35,568 nucleotides of DNA. Source: Brevinematales bacterium. GTDB lineage: Bacteria > Spirochaetota > Brevinematia > Brevinematales > Thermospiraceae. A program made the translations under genes and the position numbers. Below, in pieces: positions 11,197 through 18,660 of this stretch. How positions within the stretch are numbered: position 1 is the stretch's first letter; each line of letters begins with the position of its first letter. The stretch spans positions 1-35,568 of the forward strand of contig JABLXN010000019.1 of NCBI GenBank assembly GCA_013177995.1. Direction: 5' to 3'. The notes under the pieces were generated by a model. That model searched no databases. It was not told where the DNA came from and saw only the letters and a program-made list of their open reading frames with translations.

Positions 11197-11415
11197 CTAC
11201 ACCTCCATCTCAATACGGATAGCCACATCCGGACATACTGTAGCACACCGACGACACCCTGTACAGAGTGAAGAATCCTTCACCTCAATAGCCAAAAGCC
11301 CACGACTGTTGAGTTCACTTCCCTGGACAAGAATTTTGACAGGACACTCATCAATACAGAGATTGCACCCTTTACAACGGTCTTTTATCACCGTCACTCG
11401 AAATTTTGTTGCCAT
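11197..11415 (-). CDS. 2-oxoacid:ferredoxin oxidoreductase, delta subunit (2[4Fe-4S] ferredoxin)
   Basis: A 72-residue bacterial-type ferredoxin with two cluster motifs, CKGCNLCIDECP (about 14-25) and CTGCRRCATVCP (about 50-61). As the delta subunit it passes electrons from the thiamine site to free ferredoxin. ATG at 11415 gives MATKF and has AAGG 8 nt upstream. An in-frame GTG at 11424 would overlap that ribosome site, so the ATG is preferred. It is the first gene of the operon, about 50 nt downstream of a clear promoter. Confidence 0.92.
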   Translation of the reverse strand: MATKFRVTVIKDRCKGCNLCIDECPVKILVQGSELNSRGLLAIEVKDSSLCTGCRRCATVCPDVAIRIEMEV

Positions 11416-11462
11416 AACACGCACCTTCCCATATCCATACCTGAGGTATTTTTTTGGATTTT

Positions 11463-11491
11463 ATTATAATCTTCACCCGGGAAAAAAGCAA
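11463..11491 (-). promoter_or_regulatory. Promoter of the 2-oxoacid oxidoreductase-batD operon
   Basis: On the minus strand, -35 TTGCTT (11486-11491) and -10 TATAAT (11463-11468) are 17 bp apart. It lies in the divergent region 11416-11628, opposite the glycosyltransferase promoter. No other gene or structure is evident in that region. Confidence 0.75.
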
Positions 11492-11579
11492 ATTTTGGAT
11501 ATTATGAGAATGAGCCAAGGCTACTTTCAGGCACAAAAACAATTATTTCTTTCCCATCACTGGAAAAATTTCCCATCCC

Positions 11580-11608
11580 TTGCATTCTCCCCCTTTTCTC
11601 CTTATAAT
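11580..11608 (+). promoter_or_regulatory. Promoter of the glycosyltransferase gene
   Basis: A -35 TTGCAT (11580-11585) and a -10 TATAAT (11603-11608) are separated by 17 bp. The ribosome site AAGGAGG (11617-11623) follows at once, so the leader is very short, about 14 nt. Confidence 0.72.
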
Positions 11609-11628
11609 AACCCCACAAGGAGGATGTC

Positions 11629-12828
11629 ATGAATATCGCACTTTTTCTCGATTGTTTCACCCCGATGAAGAACGGGGTTATCACCTCTGCCCTGCAACTC
11701 AAAGAAGGCCTTGAAAAAAAGGGACACCACGTCTGTATTGTCTCGGTACTGGTCAAGGGCTATGAGAACAAAGACCCGGATGTACTTCTCATCCCCCAGA
11801 TCGAGCTTGATTTTGGATCCAAACAGGGGTTTGGGGCTGCCCTGGTAAATCACAAAAAAGTCCTCAATTTTCTCAAAGAACACAAGGTCGAACTCATCCA
11901 CTCCCATACCGAGTTTATGATAGGGCTTGCTGCCAAAAAAGCAGCCAAAAAGTTAGGTATCCCCCGCATCTCCACCACCCATACGATGTGGGAGATGTAC
12001 CACAACTACTCTCCCCTCCTTGGTATCAAACCGTTATGGCGTACCTACTTTCGTTATTATATGAAGGGAACAAGTGTGATTGTGGCCCCTTCAGTCAAGG
12101 CCAAAAAGTATGACAACCTCGTTGTTCCCGAGATTCCCGTTCAGATCATTCCCAACGGGATTGATATGGCCAAATTCAAACAAAAACCCATGACAAAAGA
12201 GGAGCTTCATGATCTCAGGGCAAGATATCACCTCACCCCCGAGGACAAGATCCTTATCTTTGTAGGTCGTATCGGTCCCGAGAAGCGTGTCGCTGAACTC
12301 TACCAGGCTATGGTTCCTGTGATGAAAAAACACCCCCATGTCAAAATGGTGTTTGTGGGAGATGGTCCTGCCCACGAGGAACTTCAGCAAAAGGCAAACC
12401 AAATGGGTCTTGCAAATCAAACTGTTTTCACAGGATTTGTTGACTGGAAAGAGGTGTACAGGCTTTATTCTATTGCCAATCTTTTTGTGACAGCCTCTCT
12501 CTCTGAAGTTCATCCCATGACCCTCATTGAGGCCGCCATCTGCGGCGTTCCTTCCATTGCCAGAAGGGATGATAGCTATTTAGACCTCATTGAAGAGGGC
12601 AAAAATGGCTACATGGCCAATACGGACGAAGAGATGACAGAACTGGTAGAAAACCTTCTCCTCGACGAGAAAAAACTCAAAGCCTTTTCTGAGGAGGCTC
12701 TCCGTATTTCCCAGAAATTCAGTGCAGAAAATCATGTTGCCCGCATGGAGAAACTCTACAAAAAGGTCCTTGAACTCTACCCCGACAGGCTCAACGACCT
12801 CTGGGACGAAAACCTCCTTGACAGGTAG
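11629..12828 (+). CDS. GT4-family glycosyltransferase, probably membrane glycolipid synthesis
   Basis: A 399-residue GT-B enzyme of family 4. The acceptor half begins MNIALFLDCFTPMKNGVITS, with IHSHTEFMIGLAAKK and ISTTHTMWEMYHNY following. The nucleotide-sugar half carries FVGRIGPEKRV, FVGDGPAHEEL and the retaining-GT motif SLSEVHPMTLIEAAICGVP, in which the two glutamates of EX7E are seen. The first 150 residues resemble 1,2-diacylglycerol 3-alpha-glucosyltransferases, so transfer of a hexose to diacylglycerol at the inner membrane is a reasonable guess, not proof. The ATG has a strong AAGGAGG 5 nt upstream. The following P-loop gene starts 22 nt after its stop and may be co-transcribed. Confidence 0.88.
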   Translation: MNIALFLDCFTPMKNGVITSALQLKEGLEKKGHHVCIVSVLVKGYENKDPDVLLIPQIELDFGSKQGFGAALVNHKKVLNFLKEHKVELIHSHTEFMIGLAAKKAAKKLGIPRISTTHTMWEMYHNYSPLLGIKPLWRTYFRYYMKGTSVIVAPSVKAKKYDNLVVPEIPVQIIPNGIDMAKFKQKPMTKEELHDLRARYHLTPEDKILIFVGRIGPEKRVAELYQAMVPVMKKHPHVKMVFVGDGPAHEELQQKANQMGLANQTVFTGFVDWKEVYRLYSIANLFVTASLSEVHPMTLIEAAICGVPSIARRDDSYLDLIEEGKNGYMANTDEEMTELVENLLLDEKKLKAFSEEALRISQKFSAENHVARMEKLYKKVLELYPDRLNDLWDENLLDR

Positions 12829-12850
12829 GTGACGAGTCTGTTTTCCCGGT

Positions 12851-13723
12851 ATGTCCAAAAAGAAGAAGTCACCCTCCCCTGCTCAGAAGGAGAATCCTTC
12901 TTCGGTTTACAACCTTGCCCTATTTGGACGTCCGGGAAGTGGAAAATCAACCCTGGTAAATGTCATCCGTTCCTTAGACAGATATGAAATTGTCCATGAT
13001 ATTGTCTCTTTTGTCCCTGAGCCAAAGAAGAAGTATATTTTTGAAGGCACAACCCTTGAGGAATTGAACGCCGCCAAACAAAAAGGGTTCAAAACTGTTT
13101 TTGTTCACCCAAGTTTTGAAGAGCGGCAAGAAACCGATTTTCTCCTGAAAAATCCCCATCAAAGAGAAGTCCTTTTTTCCCTTCAAAAACAGTGCGAGTA
13201 TTTCTTTGAAAATAGACGCTTCAGTTCCTCCGAGGAAAGAACCAAAATCATTAAACGCTTCTTGGGAGATGTTGTGGAAACCTCCTTTTTCATAGAAAAA
13301 ACCTATGCCTCTCCTCAAAAAAGCAACAAAAAACGTGAAGTCACCAGGTTCTTTTTTGCCACCTTTCACGCCATCATTCAGTTCAAAAGAAGGCTTTCGC
13401 TTCTCACCCAGAAGATCAATGACAAACAGTATCACTCCCAGACGGCCTCAAATTGTCTCTATTTTTACACAAGATATAAAGATGGTGGAACCTATCGAAT
13501 GTTCAAGGAAGCCTTTCGCAAAGCAAGAAAAATAGACCCTTCGCAGGGTTACTATCGATACCAGAGCCGACGCCATGACTACAAGGAAACAAGCGAATAT
13601 TTTAGCGATGGGCTTTTTGTTTTTGTAGTACAGAATGATATCATTGTCACCGCCGAGCTTGTTCCAGCCGACGAGACACTAAAAGCTATCAATAAGCAGA
13701 CAAGCGCCTCCCTACGAAAATGA
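12851..13723 (+). CDS. Orphan P-loop NTP-binding protein, function unknown
   Basis: A 290-residue soluble protein. A lysine-rich N-terminus (MSKKKKSPSP) is followed by a clean Walker A loop, LALFGRPGSGKSTLVNVI (about residues 24-41). No convincing Walker B aspartate or GTPase NKxD motif follows, so I cannot place it in a kinase, GTPase or AAA family. The middle is basic and phenylalanine-rich. The C-terminal part (YRYQSRRHDYKETSEYFSDGLFVFVVQNDIIVTAEL) looks beta-rich. The start is fixed by an in-frame TGA at 12830 and has no good ribosome site, so translation may be coupled to the glycosyltransferase gene. The 13724-13765 gap to truA shows no clear terminator. Confidence 0.75.
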   Translation: MSKKKKSPSPAQKENPSSVYNLALFGRPGSGKSTLVNVIRSLDRYEIVHDIVSFVPEPKKKYIFEGTTLEELNAAKQKGFKTVFVHPSFEERQETDFLLKNPHQREVLFSLQKQCEYFFENRRFSSSEERTKIIKRFLGDVVETSFFIEKTYASPQKSNKKREVTRFFFATFHAIIQFKRRLSLLTQKINDKQYHSQTASNCLYFYTRYKDGGTYRMFKEAFRKARKIDPSQGYYRYQSRRHDYKETSEYFSDGLFVFVVQNDIIVTAELVPADETLKAINKQTSASLRK

Positions 13724-13765
13724 AAGAAGTCTCTCCCTTGTCCTATGAGACACCCCTCTCCTCAG

Positions 13766-14503
13766 TTAGTAATACACCTCCACTAAAAAAAGAGCATGGG
13801 GAGGAGCTGTGAGAATATGTCGCTTCTCTCTTGGAGAAGTCGTGAGCTTTCGAACATCCTCAAGGGTAATTTCATGAAGCCCCACCTGGATAAGCGTCCC
13901 GGTAAGCATCCGTACCATCTTGTGAAGAAAACTATCCCCCTTGAAATGAAGAAAAATCTTTGAACCCTGTTGTTCTATCGTGATGCTATCCAATCGTTTG
14001 TAGGCCGACTTGTCCTTGGAAAGGGCTGTGGTAAAAGCACGAAAATCCCTTGTGCCTGTAAGAAGAGAAATGGCCTCTTCCATAGCCTTCAGGTCAAGTT
14101 TCTGACGAACATGGTAATAGTAACGCCTTTCAAAGATATTTTTCTTCTCATCATTCCAGATCTGGTAGCGGTAGTGCTTTCCTATCGCTAAATGACGGGC
14201 ATGAAAACGCGGTTCGGCTTCACGAATAGAGACAAGCTGGATATCATCGGGAAGATACTGTCTGAGATAGGCTTCCATCTCGGCAAGAGAAAGGGTACTC
14301 CGGGTGAAAAAGTTTGCCGATTGCCCAAGGGCGTGAACCCCTGCATCAGTTCTGCTGGCACCGATGAGATCGATCTCTTCCCCAGTCATCTGGTTAAGCA
14401 CATGTTCAATTCTTCCCTGTACGGTACTTTGCCCCGCTTGTCTCTGCCAGCCGTGGTATTTACCACCATCATATTCAAGAATAAGATGAATATTGCGCAC
14501 CAT
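13766..14503 (-). CDS. truA: tRNA pseudouridine(38-40) synthase
   Basis: A 245-residue pseudouridine synthase acting on uridines 38-40 of the anticodon stem-loop. The N-terminus LILEYDGGKYHGWQRQ and the catalytic block IGASRTDAGVHALGQ (the aspartate of RTDAGVHA is the nucleophile) are diagnostic. HARHLAIGKHYRYQIW and SFLHKMVRMLTGTLIQVG complete the family pattern. Length is normal. The ATG at 14503 has GGAG upstream and lies 9 nt after the mnmE stop. It is the last gene of a unit that begins with two tRNA genes. Confidence 0.95.
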   Translation of the reverse strand: MVRNIHLILEYDGGKYHGWQRQAGQSTVQGRIEHVLNQMTGEEIDLIGASRTDAGVHALGQSANFFTRSTLSLAEMEAYLRQYLPDDIQLVSIREAEPRFHARHLAIGKHYRYQIWNDEKKNIFERRYYYHVRQKLDLKAMEEAISLLTGTRDFRAFTTALSKDKSAYKRLDSITIEQQGSKIFLHFKGDSFLHKMVRMLTGTLIQVGLHEITLEDVRKLTTSPREKRHILTAPPHALFLVEVYY

Positions 14504-14512
14504 GGTTTTCTC

Positions 14513-15892
14513 CTATTTTCCTATACAAAAACGAGAAAAAATACGATCTAAAATAGCCTCATGGGAGGTCTTTCCCACAATCTCCTCAAGAGATTGCTTC
14601 GCCTTGTAGAGATGATGAACAATGTACTCTTCAGACGTCCCTGCGATGGTTTCGCGCTTTGCCTCTTCGAGAGCGTCGAGAGCCTGAGAAAGAAGAGCCT
14701 CCTGACGCTGGTTGGTGAGAAGAACATCCGCCTGAGGATTGTAGCCTAAAGCATAATAAAACGAGGCAAGCCTCTCATGAAGGATATCAATATTCGTATG
14801 GTTTCTCACAGAAATCCAGAGCGGATCCTCTACAAAGTCGTACTCATGAGCATGATGAGGTTCTTCAACCTTGTTGATAACAAAAAGGCAGCTTTTGTCT
14901 TTCACCAGATCCAGAATGGCCTGGTCTTCCTTCTGCGGAGGACGGCTTCCATCAAAGAGAACAACGCAGAGATCCGCCATTTCAATGGCCTTCTGGCTTC
15001 GACGAATACCTTCCTGCTCTACCCTGTCGGTGCTTTCATGGATCCCTGCGGTATCAATCAAACGAAAAGGAACATCCTGAATCTGAATCTCCACCTCAAG
15101 GGTATCCCTTGTCGTCCCAGGGATTTCGGTCACAATAGCCCTATCTTCACGAGCTAAGAGATTGAAAAGGCTTGATTTCCCCACATTGGGGGCCCCAACA
15201 AGGGCAACCCTGAGACCAAGGCTTAAGATCTGTCCCGCCCGTGCCGTTTTGAGAAGGTTGACAAGAGAAGAACGTATTTCCTCTATCTGTCCAAGAACCC
15301 TTTCGTACGAGAGAAAGGTTTCCTCTATATCGCTGTGGTCAATGGCGGCTTCCAGGAGAGCCATGAGTTCAAGAAGAGAAGAATGAATACGGGTAATCAC
15401 CCCGGAGAGTTTTCCCTGAAGTTGAGAAAGGGCGGCACTCTTGGCAAGCCTCGTATGAGCACGGATGAGATCATTCACCGCCTCTGCCTGGCTCAGATCC
15501 ATTTTCCCATTGAGGTAAGCTCGCTCGGTGAATTCCCCGGGCTTGGCCATAAAAGCCCCGGCTTTGACAAAAATCCTCTGGGCCTCCAAAAGAATCCAGG
15601 GGTTTCCGTGAAGCATCACCTCGACCATATCCTCGCCCGTATAAGACGAAGGAGAAGCATACTTGATCCACACGGCCTCATCAAGTATTTCGCCGTCCAT
15701 ATCCACAAGATACCCTACCGTAGCCCGACGGGGGGAGAGACTTTCCCAGCGACTTTTTCCCCGATAGAGTTTTCCAGCAAGCGAATGGGCATCCTTCCCG
15801 CTTATTCGTATCACCCCTATGGCCGACTCCCCTAAAGGGGTGGCCAAAGCCACAATGGTGGGTCTGTGATTAAAGCTGGATGTGTCGGTCAA
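14513..15892 (-). CDS. mnmE: tRNA uridine-5-carboxymethylaminomethyl(34) synthesis GTPase
   Basis: A GTPase that with MnmG makes the (carboxymethyl)aminomethyl group on U34 of certain tRNAs. The N-terminal formyl-THF-binding domain begins TIVALATPLGESAIGVIRIS. The G domain is inserted in helical sequence: GAPNVGKSS (about 235-243), the G2/G3 region IPGTTRDT and DTAG. The C-terminus ends in the invariant FCIGK. The guanine-specificity motif is NKVE in place of NKxD, which is unusual. The likely start is TTG at 15892 with AGGAG about 10 nt upstream, giving 459 residues, the standard size. An ATG at 15952 would overlap yidC by 83 nt and add a non-homologous leader. The gene overlaps yidC by 23 nt. 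Confidence 0.92.
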   Translation of the reverse strand: MTDTSSFNHRPTIVALATPLGESAIGVIRISGKDAHSLAGKLYRGKSRWESLSPRRATVGYLVDMDGEILDEAVWIKYASPSSYTGEDMVEVMLHGNPWILLEAQRIFVKAGAFMAKPGEFTERAYLNGKMDLSQAEAVNDLIRAHTRLAKSAALSQLQGKLSGVITRIHSSLLELMALLEAAIDHSDIEETFLSYERVLGQIEEIRSSLVNLLKTARAGQILSLGLRVALVGAPNVGKSSLFNLLAREDRAIVTEIPGTTRDTLEVEIQIQDVPFRLIDTAGIHESTDRVEQEGIRRSQKAIEMADLCVVLFDGSRPPQKEDQAILDLVKDKSCLFVINKVEEPHHAHEYDFVEDPLWISVRNHTNIDILHERLASFYYALGYNPQADVLLTNQRQEALLSQALDALEEAKRETIAGTSEEYIVHHLYKAKQSLEEIVGKTSHEAILDRIFSRFCIGK

Positions 15893-17510
15893 GGTTAATA
15901 ATCTCCTGCTCAATGATGGTGTAGATATTCTGGATGGTCCAGTAAAGCACAAGCCCTGAGGGCATATTCCAGAAGAGGAAAAGGAACACCAGAGGAAGAA
16001 GATACATATTGAGTTCCTGTCCCTTCATTGCAGGGTTTTTGGCTGTCTGGAGCTTCGTCTGGAGAAGCTGAATAGCCGTCATAATCAGGGGCAAAAGATT
16101 GAACTGATGGGGAAGAAGAGGAATATTCATTGTGAAAAGGGTATCAGGCTGGGTGAGGTCCTTTATCCAGAGGAAGGTAGCCCCTTTGAGTTCCACGGAA
16201 TGAGAAAGCACCCGATAAAGGGCAAAAAACACCGGAATCTGGAGAAGAAGAGGCAAACACCCGCCAAGCGGGTTGATTTTCTCTTTGCGGTAGAGTTCCA
16301 TGATCTTCTGCTGAAGGACCTGCTGATTGTCCTTGTACTTCTCCTGGATATTTTTGAGCTTTGGCTGAAGGAGTTGCTGCTTCTTCACAGAAACCGCCGC
16401 CTGAATAGAAAGAGGAGAAAGAAGAAGCTTCACAATGAGAGCGATGAGAATAATCACAATCCCCTTGTTGGCAATCCATCCCCCTAACACATTGAGAAGC
16501 CATACCATGGCCCATTCTATGGGCTTCATAAACCAGGCAAAAACCGTAGGCCACCTAAAAAGCTGCCCATAGGTCGGATTCACCTGTCTGAGGAGGGATT
16601 CCTTGCGAGGACCACAGTAATACTGGATGGTAAAGTTGGTAGTCTCTCCACTTCCTAAAAGAAGCACAGGAAGATACAGGGTAACGGCTGTTTTTTCTAC
16701 GGTTTTGTGGCGACTTTCCACCTCATAGGAAGCGGCAATCCCACTCGTTTTGGGTTCTGCAATAAAGACAAAATAATTATCCGCCAAAGAAACCCACTGG
16801 AAATTACTGAGAAACGTGGCATTCTGAGGAGCACTAAAAAGCCCCTTCTTGAGAAGAGAAACAAATTTTTTGCCAACGAGGGCCCCATAGGTTTGCATAT
16901 TGCCTGTTCCAGCCTCATTGGTACTCATAATATCCGGTCTCCACCGAAGAAGAAAGGATCTCCCCTGATGGTCAATCTTTACCGCTTCTTTGCTTCTATT
17001 GGAGATAACCACCTGCTGAACAAAGGCATAGTTAGAAAGAATCTCATAAGAAACCCGTACCTCTAAGGGAGTGGTATTCCAGACAAGAAGCCCCATCCAT
17101 TCGGCTTTTGTTTCTGTAGCCGCCACAAGAGAAAAGGGCAAGACATTCGTCGTCTCCTTTTCCCACTGAAGTGAACCATACCCTGCCCCCACCGGGGAAA
17201 GAAGAGATACAGATCCTTCTGACTGGTTCCATGGACCATCCACCGAAAGGTGTGAGACTCCCCCACCCTCCCCACTGAGTTCAATGGTAGCCAAAGAGGT
17301 TTTCAAAAGAACATTGGTAGGAGAGGCCTTTGAAAGAACCGTGATTTTCAGAGAAGTAGCTTCAGTAAGCGCATTGGTAGCGATTTCGCCTGAAGGAGCC
17401 GAAGAGGAAGGCTTTTTGGCCATCTGATTGAAAAGATAGAGATAAAAACCAAAAAAGACAACCATCAAAAGCACAGAGGTAAAAAAGCGTTTTTCAAAAT
17501 CACGATCCAT
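15870..17510 (-). CDS. yidC: Membrane protein insertase YidC
   Basis: A 546-residue insertase for inner-membrane proteins. The N-terminal anchor (about residues 9-27, TSVLLMVVFFGFYLYLF) is followed by a large periplasmic domain to about residue 330. The Oxa1 core then has the expected helices: NKGIVIILIALIVKLLLSPL, the cytoplasmic helical hairpin QPKLKNIQEKYKDNQQ, GGCLPLLLQIPVFFALYRVL and the C-terminal pair. The ATG at 17510 has AAAGGAGG 6 nt upstream. A longer frame to 17579 would extend into the tRNA-Leu gene and is rejected. It lies directly downstream of two tRNA genes with no terminator between, and overlaps mnmE by 23 nt, a neighbourhood common for yidC-mnmE. Confidence 0.95.
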   Translation of the reverse strand: MDRDFEKRFFTSVLLMVVFFGFYLYLFNQMAKKPSSSAPSGEIATNALTEATSLKITVLSKASPTNVLLKTSLATIELSGEGGGVSHLSVDGPWNQSEGSVSLLSPVGAGYGSLQWEKETTNVLPFSLVAATETKAEWMGLLVWNTTPLEVRVSYEILSNYAFVQQVVISNRSKEAVKIDHQGRSFLLRWRPDIMSTNEAGTGNMQTYGALVGKKFVSLLKKGLFSAPQNATFLSNFQWVSLADNYFVFIAEPKTSGIAASYEVESRHKTVEKTAVTLYLPVLLLGSGETTNFTIQYYCGPRKESLLRQVNPTYGQLFRWPTVFAWFMKPIEWAMVWLLNVLGGWIANKGIVIILIALIVKLLLSPLSIQAAVSVKKQQLLQPKLKNIQEKYKDNQQVLQQKIMELYRKEKINPLGGCLPLLLQIPVFFALYRVLSHSVELKGATFLWIKDLTQPDTLFTMNIPLLPHQFNLLPLIMTAIQLLQTKLQTAKNPAMKGQELNMYLLPLVFLFLFWNMPSGLVLYWTIQNIYTIIEQEIINLDRHIQL

Positions 17511-17552
17511 GGGAGGCCTCCTTTGAATTCGGTGGAGAGAGAAAAGCATCCT

Positions 17553-17638
17553 TGCCGAGAGCGGGACTCGAACCCGCACGGGTATTTCTACCCTAGGGAT
17601 TTTAAGTCCCTTATGTCTACCAATTCCATCATCTCGGC
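17553..17638 (-). tRNA. tRNA-Leu (anticodon UAA)
   Basis: The acceptor arms GCCGAGA and TCTCGGC pair over 7 bp. The anticodon loop reads CTTAAAA between GGGA and TCCC stems, giving UAA. There is a long variable arm (GGGTAGAAATACCC) and a T loop GTTCGAGTC. Discriminator A is at 17553. CCA is not encoded. The class II structure with UAA fits leucine. It is transcribed from the promoter at 17737-17765, after tRNA-Cys. Confidence 0.95.
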
Positions 17639-17648
17639 AAAGGGAATG

Positions 17649-17721
17649 AGGGGATGGCCGGAATCGAACCGGCTCAATAGCGATTTTGCAGACCGCTGCC
17701 TTCCCACTTGGCTACATCCCC
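17649..17721 (-). tRNA. tRNA-Cys (anticodon GCA)
   Basis: Acceptor GGGGATG pairs with CATCCCC. The anticodon loop CTGCAAA lies between GCGGT and ATCGC, giving GCA. The T loop is GTTCGATTC. The discriminator is U (17649), as cysteine tRNAs require. CCA is not encoded. It is the first transcribed feature of the unit. Confidence 0.95.
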
Positions 17722-17736
17722 TTGTATGAGATATAT

Positions 17737-17765
17737 ATTATATCACGTTTGGAGGAAGATGTCAA
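17737..17765 (-). promoter_or_regulatory. Consensus promoter of the tRNA-yidC-mnmE-truA unit
   Basis: The minus strand shows a perfect -35 TTGACA (17760-17765) and a perfect -10 TATAAT (17737-17742) with a 17-bp spacer, the ideal sigma-70 arrangement. It is 16 bp upstream of tRNA-Cys. Confidence 0.88.
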
Positions 17766-17800
17766 ATTTTTGGCAAGAGTGCCTCAAACCCCTTACCACC

Positions 17801-17839
17801 CAAAAAAGAAAAAGGGGCTACCCTTGAGATAGCCCCTTT
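17801..17839 (-). terminator. Intrinsic terminator of the first Spy-like gene
   Basis: A perfect 10-bp stem (AAAGGGGCTA at 17811-17820 with its complement at 17830-17839) encloses a 9-nt loop. On the minus strand it is followed by a T-rich tract (17801-17810). It lies 24 bp past the stop of the gene at 17863. Confidence 0.85.
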
Positions 17840-17862
17840 CAGGAGGTTTGGTGTTTGGGTTT

Positions 17863-18318
17863 TTACCATTTCCTTCCCATTTTGGTGCCACGACCGGCAC
17901 GAACGGGAGCATTCTGGAGTTGCTGTCTCTGTTCAGGCGTGAGAACCTTGATCATCTCCAGTTCAGCCTCAAAACGGCGCTGGGCAATCTTCTGCTGCAC
18001 AGCCTGCAACTTAGCATGGAGATCTTTTGCCTTCTTCTCATCAACGGTGGCTGCTGTCATCACCTTGTGAAGATCATAACGGATCTGATCAGCCTCTGCA
18101 TCAAGAGAAGCGATATCCTTGCGCAGGTTCTGCTGAATGGTGAAAATCTTGTCCCGCTGATCCTGCGTGAGGTTGGTGATCAATCCTATCCCTCGCACCC
18201 CATAACCGGCTTGAGGATCACCAGGCCCAGCGCCTCTTCCCATTCCAGGTCCCATCTGCCCGAACAGAAGGGAACTCCCAACAACACTCATGGCTACGGC
18301 CAACATGACTCTTTTCAT
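17863..18318 (-). CDS. Spy/CpxP-like (LTxxQ) periplasmic protein
   Basis: A 151-residue exported protein. Its signal peptide is MKRVMLAVAMSVVGSSLLFG. A Gly/Met-rich stretch (QMGPGMGRGAGPGDPQ) follows, then an all-helical body. The two LTxxQ-type repeats are LTQDQRDKI and LTPEQRQQL, as in Spy and CpxP, which act as periplasmic chaperones or envelope-stress sensors. The tail RAGRGTKMGRKW is basic. The ATG has AAGGAGGAG upstream. A second gene of the same kind lies at 18803 in the same orientation. The 201-bp repeat element occupies the space between them. A metal-binding role cannot be excluded given the methionines. Confidence 0.75.
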   Translation of the reverse strand: MKRVMLAVAMSVVGSSLLFGQMGPGMGRGAGPGDPQAGYGVRGIGLITNLTQDQRDKIFTIQQNLRKDIASLDAEADQIRYDLHKVMTAATVDEKKAKDLHAKLQAVQQKIAQRRFEAELEMIKVLTPEQRQQLQNAPVRAGRGTKMGRKW

Positions 18319-18389
18319 ACTCTCCTCCTTGCGGTGAGTTTTGTGTTTTCACCTTAATAAGACCTCAAAAAGAAAAAAAGTTGCAAAAA

Positions 18390-18590
18390 GAGACCCTTGC
18401 GCGGGTGTTTTCTTCCCATGTCTGGGTCAGGGGCTTTGCCCCTGAAACCCCGTTTTTTCCATTTACAAGGGCTTATTTGTCTTTTTTTGTTCAAAGGAAT
18501 AGTTTTATTTATTACGTTAAGGAACATTTTTATACTATTTTTGTTTTTTACAACTTTTTTGAGACCTTCGCACATTCGTGCAAAGGTCTC
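18390..18590 (+). mobile_element. 201-bp MITE-like repeat element, copy 1
   Basis: A non-coding element bounded by GAGACCCTTGC (18390-18400) and GCAAAGGTCTC (18580-18590), which are inverted repeats matching 10 of 11. A hairpin TCAGGGGC-TTT-GCCCCTGA lies at 18427-18445. The 3' end is a 13-bp stem (18561-18590) with loop ATTC and one mismatch. Copy 2 at 30285-30485 has exactly the same length. The last roughly 130 bp also match copy 3 (35442-35568, reversed). Both flanks are AAAAA, which could be a target duplication but is low-complexity. It sits between the two Spy-like genes. Confidence 0.75.
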
Positions 18591-18660
18591 AAAAAGAGAG
18601 GCTTATTCTCTCAATACCGTGAAGAAGACATTGGCATGGGAAAGAGAGGCTATATCCATG

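Noticed and set aside
10122-11246. Longer alpha-subunit start at 11246
   Set aside because: It would overlap the ferredoxin-type delta gene by about 50 nt; the ATG at 11195 has a strong ribosome site and matches the family start.
13724-13765. Terminator between the P-loop gene and truA
   Set aside because: GTCTC and GAGAC are 5-bp arms far apart without a T tract, too weak to call.
15870-17579. Longer YidC start at 17579
   Set aside because: The extra residues would be translated from the tRNA-Leu gene; the ATG at 17510 has AAAGGAGG.
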